A stretch of 64,000 nt of DNA. It comes from Candidatus Nanoarchaeia archaeon. GTDB taxonomy: Archaea > Nanobdellota > Nanobdellia > Woesearchaeales > SKIA01. Below the pieces are notes generated by a model. It ran no database searches. It was given only the letters and a program-made list of their open reading frames with translations, and was not told the origin of the DNA. Shown in pieces: positions 34,466 to 43,700 of this stretch. The translations under genes and the position numbers were made by a program. Position 1 is the first letter of the stretch; the number at the start of each line of letters is the position of its first letter. The stretch covers positions 184,660 through 248,659 of the forward strand of contig JANQNG010000031.1 in NCBI GenBank assembly GCA_028279685.1. The letters run 5' to 3'.

Positions 34466-35569
34466 ATGGTGAGTATTCCATTTGACTATATGAAAGAAAA
34501 GATTCTGAAGAATTCAGATTTGACTGAGGAGACACTTTCTGCTAAGATTAAACAGAAGATGAATGAGCTTTCAGGACTTATTTCAAAGGAAGGAGCAGCA
34601 CATATCATTGCGAATGAACTTGGAATCAAATTAATTGAAGCAAATGGTGATGTTAAAATTAAAGATGTCCTTGCAGGTATGAAAGGAGTTAATACTGCGG
34701 GAGAAGTGCAAAGAATTTATGAGTTTAGGGAATTCCAGAAAGAAACACGATCAGGAAAAGTGCAATCTGTGTTGATAAGTGATGAAACAGGCATCATCAG
34801 AGTTGTCTGCTGGAATGATCAAACAGAGAAAATTAAAAATCTTAAAGAAGGCGACATTATCAAAATTACTTCTGCGTATGCTAAAGAGAACAATGAAAGA
34901 GTTGAATTGCATCTTAATGACAACTCTGCTCTTGTAATCAATCCTCCTGGTGTCACTATAGACAACGCTCGAAAAATTGGACAGCAACAAGAAGGTTCCG
35001 CAGAATATAAAAGAAAAACAATCAAAGGGCTCGAGCCAAACGACTCCAATGTTGAACTACTCGCAACTATTGTCGATGTATATGATATACGCTTTTTCGA
35101 TTCAAAACAAAAGCCCAATGAGAAAAATTTTGTACTCAATGTGATGCTTGACGATGGAGAAGGGATTGTAAGAACAGTACTCTGGTCTGACACAATCACA
35201 AAACTCCTCAGCAAAACAAAAGAAGAAATGTTGGCTTATCAGAGCAATAATTTCAATGAAGTTAAACATGATCTGCTCGGGAAAATCATCCTTGTAAAAG
35301 GAAGAGCAAACATGAATGTTTCTTTTAATAGAATGGAATTTGTTTGCAGAGATGTTGATCCCAATCCTGATCCAAAAAAAGAACTAAAGGAAGCTCCTGT
35401 AGAAGAACAGGTTCCGAAAGAGCAACCAAAACCTCAGCAAACAGTAACTGATGTTGATCCGAAGCCTGTTCCTGAAAAAGATCTTGAGTTCTCTACTGCG
35501 GATGAAGTAGAAGAGCCAAAGAAAAATACTTCTGACGATGATGACATTATTGACATAGAAGACATATAG
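34466..35569 (+). CDS. RPA-like single-stranded-DNA-binding protein (two OB folds)
   Basis: 367 aa. Start at 34466 (MVSIPFDYMKEKIL); the frame is open from 34328 but that leader has no promoter-consistent start. Archaeal replication protein A homologues protect ssDNA during replication and repair. Residues about 70-170 (IKDVLAGMKGVNTAGEVQRI, SVLISDETGIIRVVCWNDQT, LKEGDIIKITSAYAKENN) and about 195-295 (ATIVDVYDIRFFDS, NVMLDDGEGIVRTVLWSD) are OB folds. The helical first 65 residues match the N-terminal helix bundle of the archaeal RPA1/DUF-type proteins. The last 65 residues are an acidic Pro/Glu tail ending DDDDIIDIEDI, like the interaction tails of SSB proteins. No Zn finger seen. Confidence 0.85.
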   Translation: MVSIPFDYMKEKILKNSDLTEETLSAKIKQKMNELSGLISKEGAAHIIANELGIKLIEANGDVKIKDVLAGMKGVNTAGEVQRIYEFREFQKETRSGKVQSVLISDETGIIRVVCWNDQTEKIKNLKEGDIIKITSAYAKENNERVELHLNDNSALVINPPGVTIDNARKIGQQQEGSAEYKRKTIKGLEPNDSNVELLATIVDVYDIRFFDSKQKPNEKNFVLNVMLDDGEGIVRTVLWSDTITKLLSKTKEEMLAYQSNNFNEVKHDLLGKIILVKGRANMNVSFNRMEFVCRDVDPNPDPKKELKEAPVEEQVPKEQPKPQQTVTDVDPKPVPEKDLEFSTADEVEEPKKNTSDDDDIIDIEDI

Positions 35570-35591
35570 TATCGCATATGTTCTTCTGTTG

Positions 35592-35695
35592 TTGGCAATA
35601 TCACGCTCCGTTTCAATGTATTGTTTGACATTCGAATACGATGTTCACGCACAATAGCACAAATAATCTATAACTACGCTAGGTGTTATTGCCAA
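35592..35695. repeat. hairpin element E4
   Basis: 104 bp with ends TTGGCAATA and TATTGCCAA (perfect 9 bp, then one mismatch and CAC/GTG), starting 23 nt after the RPA-like gene. The reverse strand of the right arm contains CCTAGCGTAGTTAT; the left arm contains CGCTCCGTTT. It separates the RPA-like gene from the DUF1461 pair. Confidence 0.68.
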
Positions 35696-35751
35696 TAAAA
35701 CAGAAAGAGCATATAGTAAACTTAATAAATCCTTCTCCTCTGATGATCACT

Positions 35752-36435
35752 ATGAAGAACGAAGTAAAAGTACAAATTCTGCTCTGGATCGCAATCATCA
35801 GCATATTCTATCTAACTCTGATGACTGCATTCAACTTCGTTTTCTATGATCATACTTTCTACTACGACCAGTATAGAGAAAACGGCAATTACGAAAAAGT
35901 AGGCAAATATAATAATGACAAAATACATATGCAAGTCCATCAATACCTTATAAGAGGAAAAGCAATGGATACTATGTACAATGATGGCTTCATGTTCACG
36001 CAGAAAGAACTTGATCATCTTCGGGATGTACGGCAATTGCTACAGACCGCCAATACACTCTATATTATTGCGCTCATTATCTTGATAGGAACAGTGATAG
36101 GTATGTTCGTCGGCAGCACCAATGAATTTATCAAAACACGAAACAACATAGCAAAAGTGCTTATTACTTCAGCAGCAATTAACCTCTTCCTGATTCTCAT
36201 TATCCTCCTCGGAAGTTTACATTTCTCAGGCATGTTCTCATTATTTCACAACATCTTCTTCCCACAAGGAAACTGGATGTTTCCCCACGACACTTTACTT
36301 ATCTTGATGTACCCTTTGCCTTTTTTCAAGAGCTTTGCATTCAGAATGTTCACCTTCTATTTTATGATCAGCATTATTATTCTCGCTTTTGGTGTTGCTG
36401 TTAAAGGCCTGAAACGAATAAGAAAAAGAAAATGA
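35752..36435 (+). CDS. DUF1461-family integral membrane protein
   Basis: 227 aa from the ATG at 35752; TTAATAAAT lies about 25 nt upstream, consistent with a leaderless mRNA (ATG 35743 is an alternative). Four transmembrane helices: about 5-27, 95-120, 130-155 and 190-215. The family hallmarks are visible: an extracytoplasmic loop with a helix (FTQKELDHLRDVRQLL), and before the last helix FHNIFFPQGNWMFPHDTLLI, then MYPLPFF. Members occur in bacteria and archaea; function is unknown. It overlaps the next gene by 4 nt. Confidence 0.8.
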   Translation: MKNEVKVQILLWIAIISIFYLTLMTAFNFVFYDHTFYYDQYRENGNYEKVGKYNNDKIHMQVHQYLIRGKAMDTMYNDGFMFTQKELDHLRDVRQLLQTANTLYIIALIILIGTVIGMFVGSTNEFIKTRNNIAKVLITSAAINLFLILIILLGSLHFSGMFSLFHNIFFPQGNWMFPHDTLLILMYPLPFFKSFAFRMFTFYFMISIIILAFGVAVKGLKRIRKRK

Positions 36436-36923
36436 AAATTAAAGAAATTGTTGCTCAAGTGGAGCAATCAGAAGAGTTCAAAGATTGGCGAGAGCAGAAT
36501 AAAGAAATCTATCTGGCAAATCTCTTCATGATGTTTGAACAAGAATATACGCCTTGGCAAGTAAGCTACTACAATAAAAAAGACGATACAATGACTAGTT
36601 TTACCATCGAGAAATCAATTACAATGAACCCTGGCGCAGAAGTAATGAAAAGTCAACAACAAATCACTCCTTTAGAACTTGACTCTATCACAACATCCCC
36701 TGAAGAAGCATTGACTATTGCTGAAGGTGTTTTGAAAGAGAAATACTCAAAAAATATCATCAGCAAAAAAATCCTTGTGTTGCAGCAATCCGAAGTTCCT
36801 TTCTGGAATGTAACATTCATCTGCTCAACATTCAACGTCGTGAATGTAAGAATGGATGCGTCGACTAAAAAAATCATTAAGGATTCTGAAACAAACATCA
36901 TGAAATTCAAAGAAGATATGTAA
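36432..36923 (+). CDS. conserved hypothetical protein (PepSY-like)
   Basis: 163 aa, no signal peptide, overlapping the DUF1461 gene (ATGA). Two similar beta-alpha segments: FEQEYTPWQVSYYNKKDDTM near residue 36, and SEVPFWNVTFICSTFNVVNV then RMDASTKKIIKDSE near residue 125. The W-x-V-x-x/F-x-x-x ... V-R-x-D-A-x-T-G/K-K-I-x-x-x-x pattern is that of PepSY domains, known as peptidase inhibitors or accessory folds. It presumably acts on the cytoplasmic side with the membrane protein. Assignment is tentative. Confidence 0.6.
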   Translation: MKIKEIVAQVEQSEEFKDWREQNKEIYLANLFMMFEQEYTPWQVSYYNKKDDTMTSFTIEKSITMNPGAEVMKSQQQITPLELDSITTSPEEALTIAEGVLKEKYSKNIISKKILVLQQSEVPFWNVTFICSTFNVVNVRMDASTKKIIKDSETNIMKFKEDM

Positions 36924-36937
36924 TTTTCTTATTATTA

Positions 36938-37038
36938 CAGCAACACCGCCCTGTGAAGTCTTCTAATATCTCTTCAGATTCGCTAAAAGTCGAATCCGAA
37001 CATAGGTTTGCATACTCAAACGGAACGCGGTGTTGCTG
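36938..37038. repeat. hairpin element E5
   Basis: 101 bp with perfect 12-bp ends CAGCAACACCGC and GCGGTGTTGCTG, 15 nt after the previous stop. The right arm, on the reverse strand, contains GCGTTCCGTTTGAG like the other elements. The tip folds again (CAGATTCG against CGAATCCG). The following 37039-37330 holds no gene or repeat that I can see; it is AT-rich. Confidence 0.72.
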
Positions 37039-37406
37039 ATTTATCAAAAAAATGTCCTACCTCCCCCCTTACCTTATAGAAAATATTTTTTCTAAAACAT
37101 ACATCACATCACTTGCATTATATCATATATATCATATCAGAATAAAGAGATCAAAGCCCCTGTGTTGAGATATCGAAGAACTGAACTAATGTGATTTATT
37201 TTCTCTATTTTAGAACATATATATCGACGGGAATTTTATTTTAAAATATATTTGTTATCCAAACTATAATTTGCAAAGAGCATAGTAAAAAATAGAATAC
37301 CCAACCCCTATTTCTCACCTCAATCGTATTTAAATATCACCTCACCTCATAGCATTATGTAAGACAATAAGCGTTTAACGAAAGCGACAAAAGCAGGTGA
37401 GGACTA

Positions 37407-37481
37407 ATGGCAAAAGAGATCAGCTACGAAGCAAAAGCTAAGTGCATACCTTTGACGCACTTCTTTGAAGACGAGGAATAA
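37407..37481 (+). CDS. 24-residue small ORF with strong ribosome-binding site
   Basis: The peptide is MAKEISYEAKAKCIPLTHFF followed by EDEE. Its ATG follows AGGTGAGGA with 5-nt spacing, the strongest Shine-Dalgarno in this 700-nt region, and a TATA-like box (GTATTTAAATATC, about 37326-37338) would give a leader of about 45 nt. No other gene overlaps it. The basic half and acidic end are unlike a signal peptide. It could be a regulatory peptide or an mRNA leader ORF for the next gene. No family known. Confidence 0.4.
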   Translation: MAKEISYEAKAKCIPLTHFFEDEE

Positions 37482-37630
37482 ACAAATAATCATTTCAACC
37501 TCTATTTTACTAAATCTATATTCTAACACTAGTTTCACAATGTATCTTTTGTAGTTGTTTTCTATTATAAAGGAAAAAATCCATAATCCATAAATACGAT
37601 TATAGTATTCTCTTTTACGGAGGGATGCAA

Positions 37631-37942
37631 ATGAAGAAGCTGATAGCTATCTTTTTGGTTGGATTGATTGTCCTTATGAGCGTAGCATCCGTGGCAGCAC
37701 ACTATGTGAGTTATGGCTATGGAAAGCCCTATCATACAACTTATTACAAGAAGCATTATAGAAATCATTATAATGAGTATGGACCTTGCTTAGGTAGTGG
37801 TTGTGCTTACCATGTCTATTATAAGTATAAGCCTTATTACAATACTCATTATCGCTACGGACATCACTATAGAACACCAGCAGACTATTATGATTATTAC
37901 CATTATCCACCACCAAGATGGTGTGGTTATAGGTACTGCTAA
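37631..37942 (+). CDS. secreted tyrosine/histidine-rich small protein
   Basis: 103 aa. Start at 37631, six bases after GGAGGG (an ATG at 37625 is too close to it). Signal peptide of 23 residues (LIAIFLVGLIVLMSVASVAA). The mature 80 residues contain 25 Tyr and 9 His, four Cys in two pairs near residues 30/35 and 75/80 of the mature part, and many Lys and Arg but few acids or large hydrophobic residues. Short repeats such as HYRNHY, THYRYGHHYR and DYYDYYHYP are visible. It could bind metals, form cross-linked (dityrosine) material, or coat a glycan. I recognise no family. Confidence 0.65.
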   Translation: MKKLIAIFLVGLIVLMSVASVAAHYVSYGYGKPYHTTYYKKHYRNHYNEYGPCLGSGCAYHVYYKYKPYYNTHYRYGHHYRTPADYYDYYHYPPPRWCGYRYC

Positions 37943-38262
37943 TCTCTTTTTTCTTTACTATTTTTCTTGTTGTTTGACAACATCATTCAGTATTTTGCGT
38001 ACCCAAAATTTTCTAATGTAGTTATCTAATTCTATTCTACAACCACAGACCTCTAAAATGGGATAAACTATATTCTTAGAAATTCTATTATAATATCATT
38101 AATATGCGGTCGTTTATAAACAATTACGATATTTCCAGAAGCTTTATATATATGTAATGGTATACGAAAATCGTTTTTATTCATTCATGGATAGAAACTA
38201 ATTTTATTTTAGGGGGGTATCAGGACATATAAATGTCGCTGGTCCAACGGAGGGTGATTACT
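37943..38262 (+). promoter_or_regulatory. intergenic region: T-tract terminator and promoter of the 1794-aa gene
   Basis: T-rich runs right after the stop at 37942 (about 37946-37970) and a TGTTG/CAACA hairpin probably end the previous transcript. A TATA-like ACATATAAATG (about 38224-38234) and GGAGGGTGAT (38250-38259) lie before the ATG at 38263, giving a short leader. A GACAT/ATGTC dyad overlaps the TATA box. No gene was seen in the 320 nt. Confidence 0.45.
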
Positions 38263-41200
38263 ATGAGTAATAAGATTGGAAAAATTTCTGTAATGTTAAT
38301 TATTGTAATGTTCTTGTTGAGCAGCGTAATAGTTGCTGCCGATGTTGTTGACAACGGAGAATGCGTTGAAGATGCAGACTGCGAAGACTATAACATTCCA
38401 GGAGTTGCAACGTGTAACAATGAGCCTGATGGTTTATGGTTCACGTGGGATTCTCGGCCGGAATTCACAAGTACCTGTGATATTCCCGAAGGGCAAGACT
38501 CAGGAACTTGCACCGAAGGGGACGACACAGTGACTCATGCTTGTGATGTCGGGCAATGCGATGCTCCATGTGAAAATGGAGATGTTACTGCATGTGAAAC
38601 CAACGATGGTTACTCAGGCGAACAATCATGTAATGATGACCCAACAGTTTGTGCATGGGGTGACTGCTTAACCGATGAATACTGCGGTGATGGAATCATT
38701 AACGGCCCAGAAGAATGTGACGGAGATAATCTGGGAGAAACCACATGCGCAGACTTAGACGGATATAATTATGGTGATTTGAGCTGTAACGGAGAATGTG
38801 AATTCGATACTTCAGATTGTATATATGATGATGAAGAACCTCTTGTTGAAGTTATTTCCCCACCAGACAGCAACCCTATTACATGGTATGAAGGAAGTAT
38901 CCTAACACAAGGAACTGTTTCTGATCCGTATCCTTCATCTGGAATTAATGAAGTCACTGTGGGATATCACGATTTAACTCATACTTGGAATGACGGCTAT
39001 TTTACTATGATATACAACCCAGGGACAGGATTCTTTGAATATGAATGGGAAACATGGCCACAACTCTGTTCAATAGTTCAAGTTGATATCTTTGGAGAAG
39101 ACAATGTAGGCAATATAGGTGCAGATACAAACCAATTCGGAGTTGATAATGAACCTCCAACAACAACCAAAGACTGGACAACACCTTACGTTGTGTGTGA
39201 AGAAGAAGATGCATACGATTGCGATCTTTACGTAACTCCCGAAACAGAATTCATGTTTTCAGCAGAAGACTGTGGAAGTGGAGTTGACGAAATCTACTAT
39301 CAAATTAATGATGGAGGATATACCACATACACTGGACCATTCTCGTTACCTGCAGGATGTGGACAGGAGATATGGTATTATGCTGTTGATCTTCTAGGAA
39401 ATACAGAAGAAACACATCTTGAAATAGACAATGTTGATGATGTACCTCCAACAACAGAAAAGACATTTGAAGGATTAACTGTTGATAATGAACCAGGGGA
39501 TAACTATTATCTGACAACGGATGTTGCTATAACGCTTACTGCAACAGACCATAGTCCAGATGCTGATGCATGTCCTGTTGGTGTAGATTATATCCATTAT
39601 GAGATCTACTGGAAACTTAATGAAGGTGATGAATGGGAACTGCTTGTTGAAGAAGATGTTTACGACGATGAAACAACCTTCTATTTCGATAGAGAATCAT
39701 TCCATATGATTGTGTGGTATGCCGTTGATCTCTTAGGAAATATGGAAGAAGAGAACATCCAATACCATGCTGTTGATGAGACTGCTCCTACATTGAATAA
39801 AATTGTAGGAGAACCAAAAGTTGATGCTACTGGTTATTACTATGGAGACCTTCCATGGGAATGGTACGTGACACAGCAGACTCCTTTGACCATTACTTGT
39901 GTTGATGAAGGTCCTCATCCTGTTGATGATGTGACTATTCACTGGTATTGGGAATGGAGTGTAGATGGACAAGAGTATATGCTTTCAGAAGAATTTTCAG
40001 AAAATGCAGAAGAAGTTATTTTTAGTTTCCCTGAAGATTCATGGCATATCTTGCATTACTGGTGTGTTGACGCATTAGGAAATGAAATCTGGTATGAAGA
40101 ATTTGATGTTGTTGATACCCAAGCACCTGCATCGTACTATGACATCATAGGTCCTTACTATTATGATGAGCTAGACAACCTTTATGTCGATGGTATAACT
40201 GAAGTGGTACTTACTTGTGAAGATACAGAGCCACATCCAGTTGGATGGGATTACATCATGTACAAGTACACAGTTGATGGTGAATTAATTTTGGACTGGA
40301 CGATGTACGAAGGAGCTTTTAGTTTTCCTGAAGAATCACATCATATACTAGAATATTACTGTGTGGATCTTTTAGGAAATGCAGAAGAAGTTAACATGCT
40401 TGAGATGTATGTTGATCATACACCTCCAACAACAGTGAAAACATATGGCGAGCCATTCTACACTGATGGAATTTCTGATTGGATTACTTCTGAAACACCA
40501 ATCACCTTAACGCCAACAGATGATTACGGCTTTGACCATGACTCAGGAGTGCAATACACACATTACAGAATTTCATTGGTTGACGACATATACTGTGCTG
40601 ATGAATATATCTGTCAAGAAGCACAAGGTTACGAAGAGTGGAGCACATACTATGAGCCATTCTATGTTGGAGAAGACTCGTGCCACTTGATTGAATACTA
40701 CAGTGTTGATAATGTTGAGAAAACAGAAGAGACAAAGAGACAATGTGTGTATGTCGATAATCAAGAGCCATATACACTCAAAACTGTTGGTGAACCAAAA
40801 ATACCATTAGAAGAAGAGTGGGATGGAGAAGAAAACTGGATTATCCACGACACAACTGAGATAACATTTGAATGTATTGATCCAATGCCACATCCAGTGA
40901 ACGATGTAAGTGTCTATTGGCAGTGGAGATATAGTGTTGAAGGTGAAGAATGGACTGAATGGAGTGAAGAAATACTCTACGATGGACTACCTATAACCTT
41001 TGATGAATCTTCATACCACGAGATACGGTACTGGTGTGTTGATGCATTAGGCAATACGGAAGAGTATAACTATGAGATTGATGCTGTTGATCTGGATCCT
41101 CCAGCAACAAGCAAGTATCTTGAAGGACATACGTACTTCAATGAAATTACTGAAACGATGTGGATAACACAAAACACTGAAATTGTATTTGAGTGTGAAG

Positions 41201-43647
41201 ACTATGATATCCATCCAAGCGGAGTAGATGCAATCTACTATCGATATGATCTCGACGGTCTAGGATGGACTGATTGGTTCTTGTACGATGGAGAATTATA
41301 CTTTGGTGAAGATTCAGAACATACACTAGAGTATTATTGTGTTGATAACTTCGGAAATGAAGAAGCAGTACAGACAGAATTTGATGTTGTTGATACTGCA
41401 GCACCAGAGGTTGAGAAATTCATCTGGCTTGACAACGAAAGAGTCTACCCAGAAGAGGAAGGAGACACTGTTGCGGTAAAGAGAGACGATGTCATTAAGC
41501 TCTGTGCTGATGCGCATGATGTTAAAGAAACCGGTGAAGATGGTGTTGGCATCCAAAGTATCTGGTTAATGTGGAATGAAGAAGAGTATGAAATGCTTTG
41601 GGACGAAGAAGTAGAAGCATACTGTTATGAATGGACAGCTGATGACTGCGGACATTCTCACTTCTATGTGAGAGGTGTTGATCTCTTATACAACACGGGA
41701 GAATGGGAGAATGGCTTTGAAGTCATTGTCGATAACGTTCCACCAGTAGGTTCAGTATTGAATCCACATGCAGGACGTGATTACTACGCTGGAAAAATAT
41801 TCCAAGTATACGCACCTGCAGTTGATTTCGGAGGAGATTCCTGCTACGATGAGGAAGATGATTGTCCTGCAACAGGAGTGCAATACTGTGAAATGTATGC
41901 AATAGATTATCCATTCGAGAATCTTGAGCAAGGAGAGATTGAGGATTGCTACGAAGACTTGTTGCTGTACTTCTTGCAAACAGGAGTGATTGATGAGATT
42001 CCTGAAGAATGTGAAGGTTATGAAGAGGAAGAATACTGGCATCCATTCCAAAGAGCAATATGCTATGCTGCACTAATGCAAGACGTCAGTGTAGTTCCAG
42101 AAGACGGTGCTCCTTATGTAGAATACATTGGACAAGTTCCTTACGAAGATGGAACATGTAATGGTCTTGTGGAAATATCTCATGAAACACAACTGACTGA
42201 CACCGTATTCCTAGGATGGAAGGTTGTTGATGAAGCAGGAAACGGAGAAGATGTCTTACGACTTGCAATGAATCCATGGGATAGTGATATGGTTTTGGAC
42301 ATGTTGACATGCTATAGCCCAAACGTTGATGGAACTCCAATAACGATGAACATCGGAGAACTAGGTATGGTAAGTGTCGATACATGGTTTGAATCACCTG
42401 TGACAAGCGAAGACCCAATCTTTGCTACAGCTACTCTTGAAGAGAGCTATGCTGCAGGAACAAAAGAATGTGCGGCAAGACTTGAGAGAGAACTTGGAGA
42501 AGATGAAGTTGAAGAACTTGCAAGCTCACAAGGAGTTGTCTCAGGCAATGCAATTGACGGATATGTGTGTGAAGTAAACGACTTTTATGTGCCACCATAT
42601 CCTGAAATCGAAAGCGGATCGTACATCTACACCGTTGACTACATGATCAATGATGACTTACAAGTTGAAGTTATCGGATCTGATTGGTTTGATTTAATCG
42701 TTGATAATGATAGACCGGAGATGGGTGTTATCAGTCCTGAAGAAGACAGCTCATATGGTGAGTTAATGCCAGTATCACTCTATGTCACTGATGATGACAT
42801 CTATGGAGCAGGCATTGCACCTGAAAGTGTCAAAGTAAGAGTGTATGAAGCAGGTATCAGCCTTTTCGGATGGGATTTCTGCGGACTAGACGGCTGCGAT
42901 GATACGGGATGGATTACCTTAGAGCATCAAGGCAATGATCTCTATACAACAGTGATTGACCTAGAGGAACATGAAATAGACCAAGAAGGAATGTTTACTG
43001 TTGAAGCATGGGCTTGTGATAATCTCTACTTCCCATGTGAAGAAGAAAACTGTGATGATGGCCTAGGTTATCTAACAGATGACACACGAAACGTGCATCA
43101 CTGTATGCCTATATCCGACAGCTTCGTAGAAGAAAGACCTGAGTGTAATGACGGCTATGACAACGACTTAGATGAAGGTATTGATTATTTCAACCTTTAC
43201 GCGTCAGATGATGGCTGTTATGACTACAGCGATGAAAGCGAAGAAGCAACATGCGGCAACGATTATATCGAAGAGGAAGAAGCATGCGACGATGGCGACT
43301 CTAACGGAGAAACATGCGATCCAGAATATGAAGACAGCTGCGACTATTGTACGGAAGAATGTACGGTAGAAACACTTGTTGGTGGATTCTGCGGTGACAG
43401 CAACACTGATGAAGGATATGAAACATGTGATAACGGAGAAGCTAATGGAGAAGAATGCACTCCTGAGTATGATGGAAGCTGCGATTACTGCACAGAGGAA
43501 TGCTCAGTAGAGACTATTTTCGGCGGTTATTGTGGTGATGAATATTGGGATGTAGAAAACGAGGAGTGTGAATTCGACGAGGATTGCGGTGAAGGACTTT
43601 ACTGCGATGATTACTGCGGATGCGTTGAAGAAGTAATAGAAGACTAA
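38263..43647 (+). CDS. giant acidic secreted repeat protein (OmpL47-like repeats, Cys-rich ends)
   Basis: 1794 aa. Start at 38263 (MSNKIGKISVMLIIVMFLLS), with GGAGGGTGAT upstream; the frame opens at 38233 but that ATG lies on the TATA box. Signal peptide about 1-25. Residues about 27-200 are Cys-rich with CGDGIINGPEECDGDN. About nine repeats of about 100-115 residues begin near residues 293, 391, 504, 618, 718, 832, 943, 1044 and 1157, each starting D-x-x-P-P-T and containing Y-Y-x-V-D-x-L-G-N-x-E-E, the pattern of OmpL47-type beta domains. The C-terminus has three more Cys-rich modules of the CGD-x-x-x-x-E-x-CDxG type (DUF4215-like). Asp and Glu dominate. No membrane helix is seen, so it is released or held by other surface proteins. 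Confidence 0.75.
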   Translation: MSNKIGKISVMLIIVMFLLSSVIVAADVVDNGECVEDADCEDYNIPGVATCNNEPDGLWFTWDSRPEFTSTCDIPEGQDSGTCTEGDDTVTHACDVGQCDAPCENGDVTACETNDGYSGEQSCNDDPTVCAWGDCLTDEYCGDGIINGPEECDGDNLGETTCADLDGYNYGDLSCNGECEFDTSDCIYDDEEPLVEVISPPDSNPITWYEGSILTQGTVSDPYPSSGINEVTVGYHDLTHTWNDGYFTMIYNPGTGFFEYEWETWPQLCSIVQVDIFGEDNVGNIGADTNQFGVDNEPPTTTKDWTTPYVVCEEEDAYDCDLYVTPETEFMFSAEDCGSGVDEIYYQINDGGYTTYTGPFSLPAGCGQEIWYYAVDLLGNTEETHLEIDNVDDVPPTTEKTFEGLTVDNEPGDNYYLTTDVAITLTATDHSPDADACPVGVDYIHYEIYWKLNEGDEWELLVEEDVYDDETTFYFDRESFHMIVWYAVDLLGNMEEENIQYHAVDETAPTLNKIVGEPKVDATGYYYGDLPWEWYVTQQTPLTITCVDEGPHPVDDVTIHWYWEWSVDGQEYMLSEEFSENAEEVIFSFPEDSWHILHYWCVDALGNEIWYEEFDVVDTQAPASYYDIIGPYYYDELDNLYVDGITEVVLTCEDTEPHPVGWDYIMYKYTVDGELILDWTMYEGAFSFPEESHHILEYYCVDLLGNAEEVNMLEMYVDHTPPTTVKTYGEPFYTDGISDWITSETPITLTPTDDYGFDHDSGVQYTHYRISLVDDIYCADEYICQEAQGYEEWSTYYEPFYVGEDSCHLIEYYSVDNVEKTEETKRQCVYVDNQEPYTLKTVGEPKIPLEEEWDGEENWIIHDTTEITFECIDPMPHPVNDVSVYWQWRYSVEGEEWTEWSEEILYDGLPITFDESSYHEIRYWCVDALGNTEEYNYEIDAVDLDPPATSKYLEGHTYFNEITETMWITQNTEIVFECEDYDIHPSGVDAIYYRYDLDGLGWTDWFLYDGELYFGEDSEHTLEYYCVDNFGNEEAVQTEFDVVDTAAPEVEKFIWLDNERVYPEEEGDTVAVKRDDVIKLCADAHDVKETGEDGVGIQSIWLMWNEEEYEMLWDEEVEAYCYEWTADDCGHSHFYVRGVDLLYNTGEWENGFEVIVDNVPPVGSVLNPHAGRDYYAGKIFQVYAPAVDFGGDSCYDEEDDCPATGVQYCEMYAIDYPFENLEQGEIEDCYEDLLLYFLQTGVIDEIPEECEGYEEEEYWHPFQRAICYAALMQDVSVVPEDGAPYVEYIGQVPYEDGTCNGLVEISHETQLTDTVFLGWKVVDEAGNGEDVLRLAMNPWDSDMVLDMLTCYSPNVDGTPITMNIGELGMVSVDTWFESPVTSEDPIFATATLEESYAAGTKECAARLERELGEDEVEELASSQGVVSGNAIDGYVCEVNDFYVPPYPEIESGSYIYTVDYMINDDLQVEVIGSDWFDLIVDNDRPEMGVISPEEDSSYGELMPVSLYVTDDDIYGAGIAPESVKVRVYEAGISLFGWDFCGLDGCDDTGWITLEHQGNDLYTTVIDLEEHEIDQEGMFTVEAWACDNLYFPCEEENCDDGLGYLTDDTRNVHHCMPISDSFVEERPECNDGYDNDLDEGIDYFNLYASDDGCYDYSDESEEATCGNDYIEEEEACDDGDSNGETCDPEYEDSCDYCTEECTVETLVGGFCGDSNTDEGYETCDNGEANGEECTPEYDGSCDYCTEECSVETIFGGYCGDEYWDVENEECEFDEDCGEGLYCDDYCGCVEEVIED

Positions 43648-43653
43648 ATATAA

Positions 43654-43673
43654 TTTTTTTATTTTATTTTTTT
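43654..43673 (+). terminator. T-rich terminator
   Basis: T-runs broken by single A residues follow the giant gene's stop within 10 nt. Archaeal termination often needs only such T-tracts in the coding strand. The next gene has its own GAGGTGATGGGAG ribosome-binding sequence. Confidence 0.5.
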
Positions 43674-43700
43674 CATAAGAGGTGATGGGAGAACAAAAAA

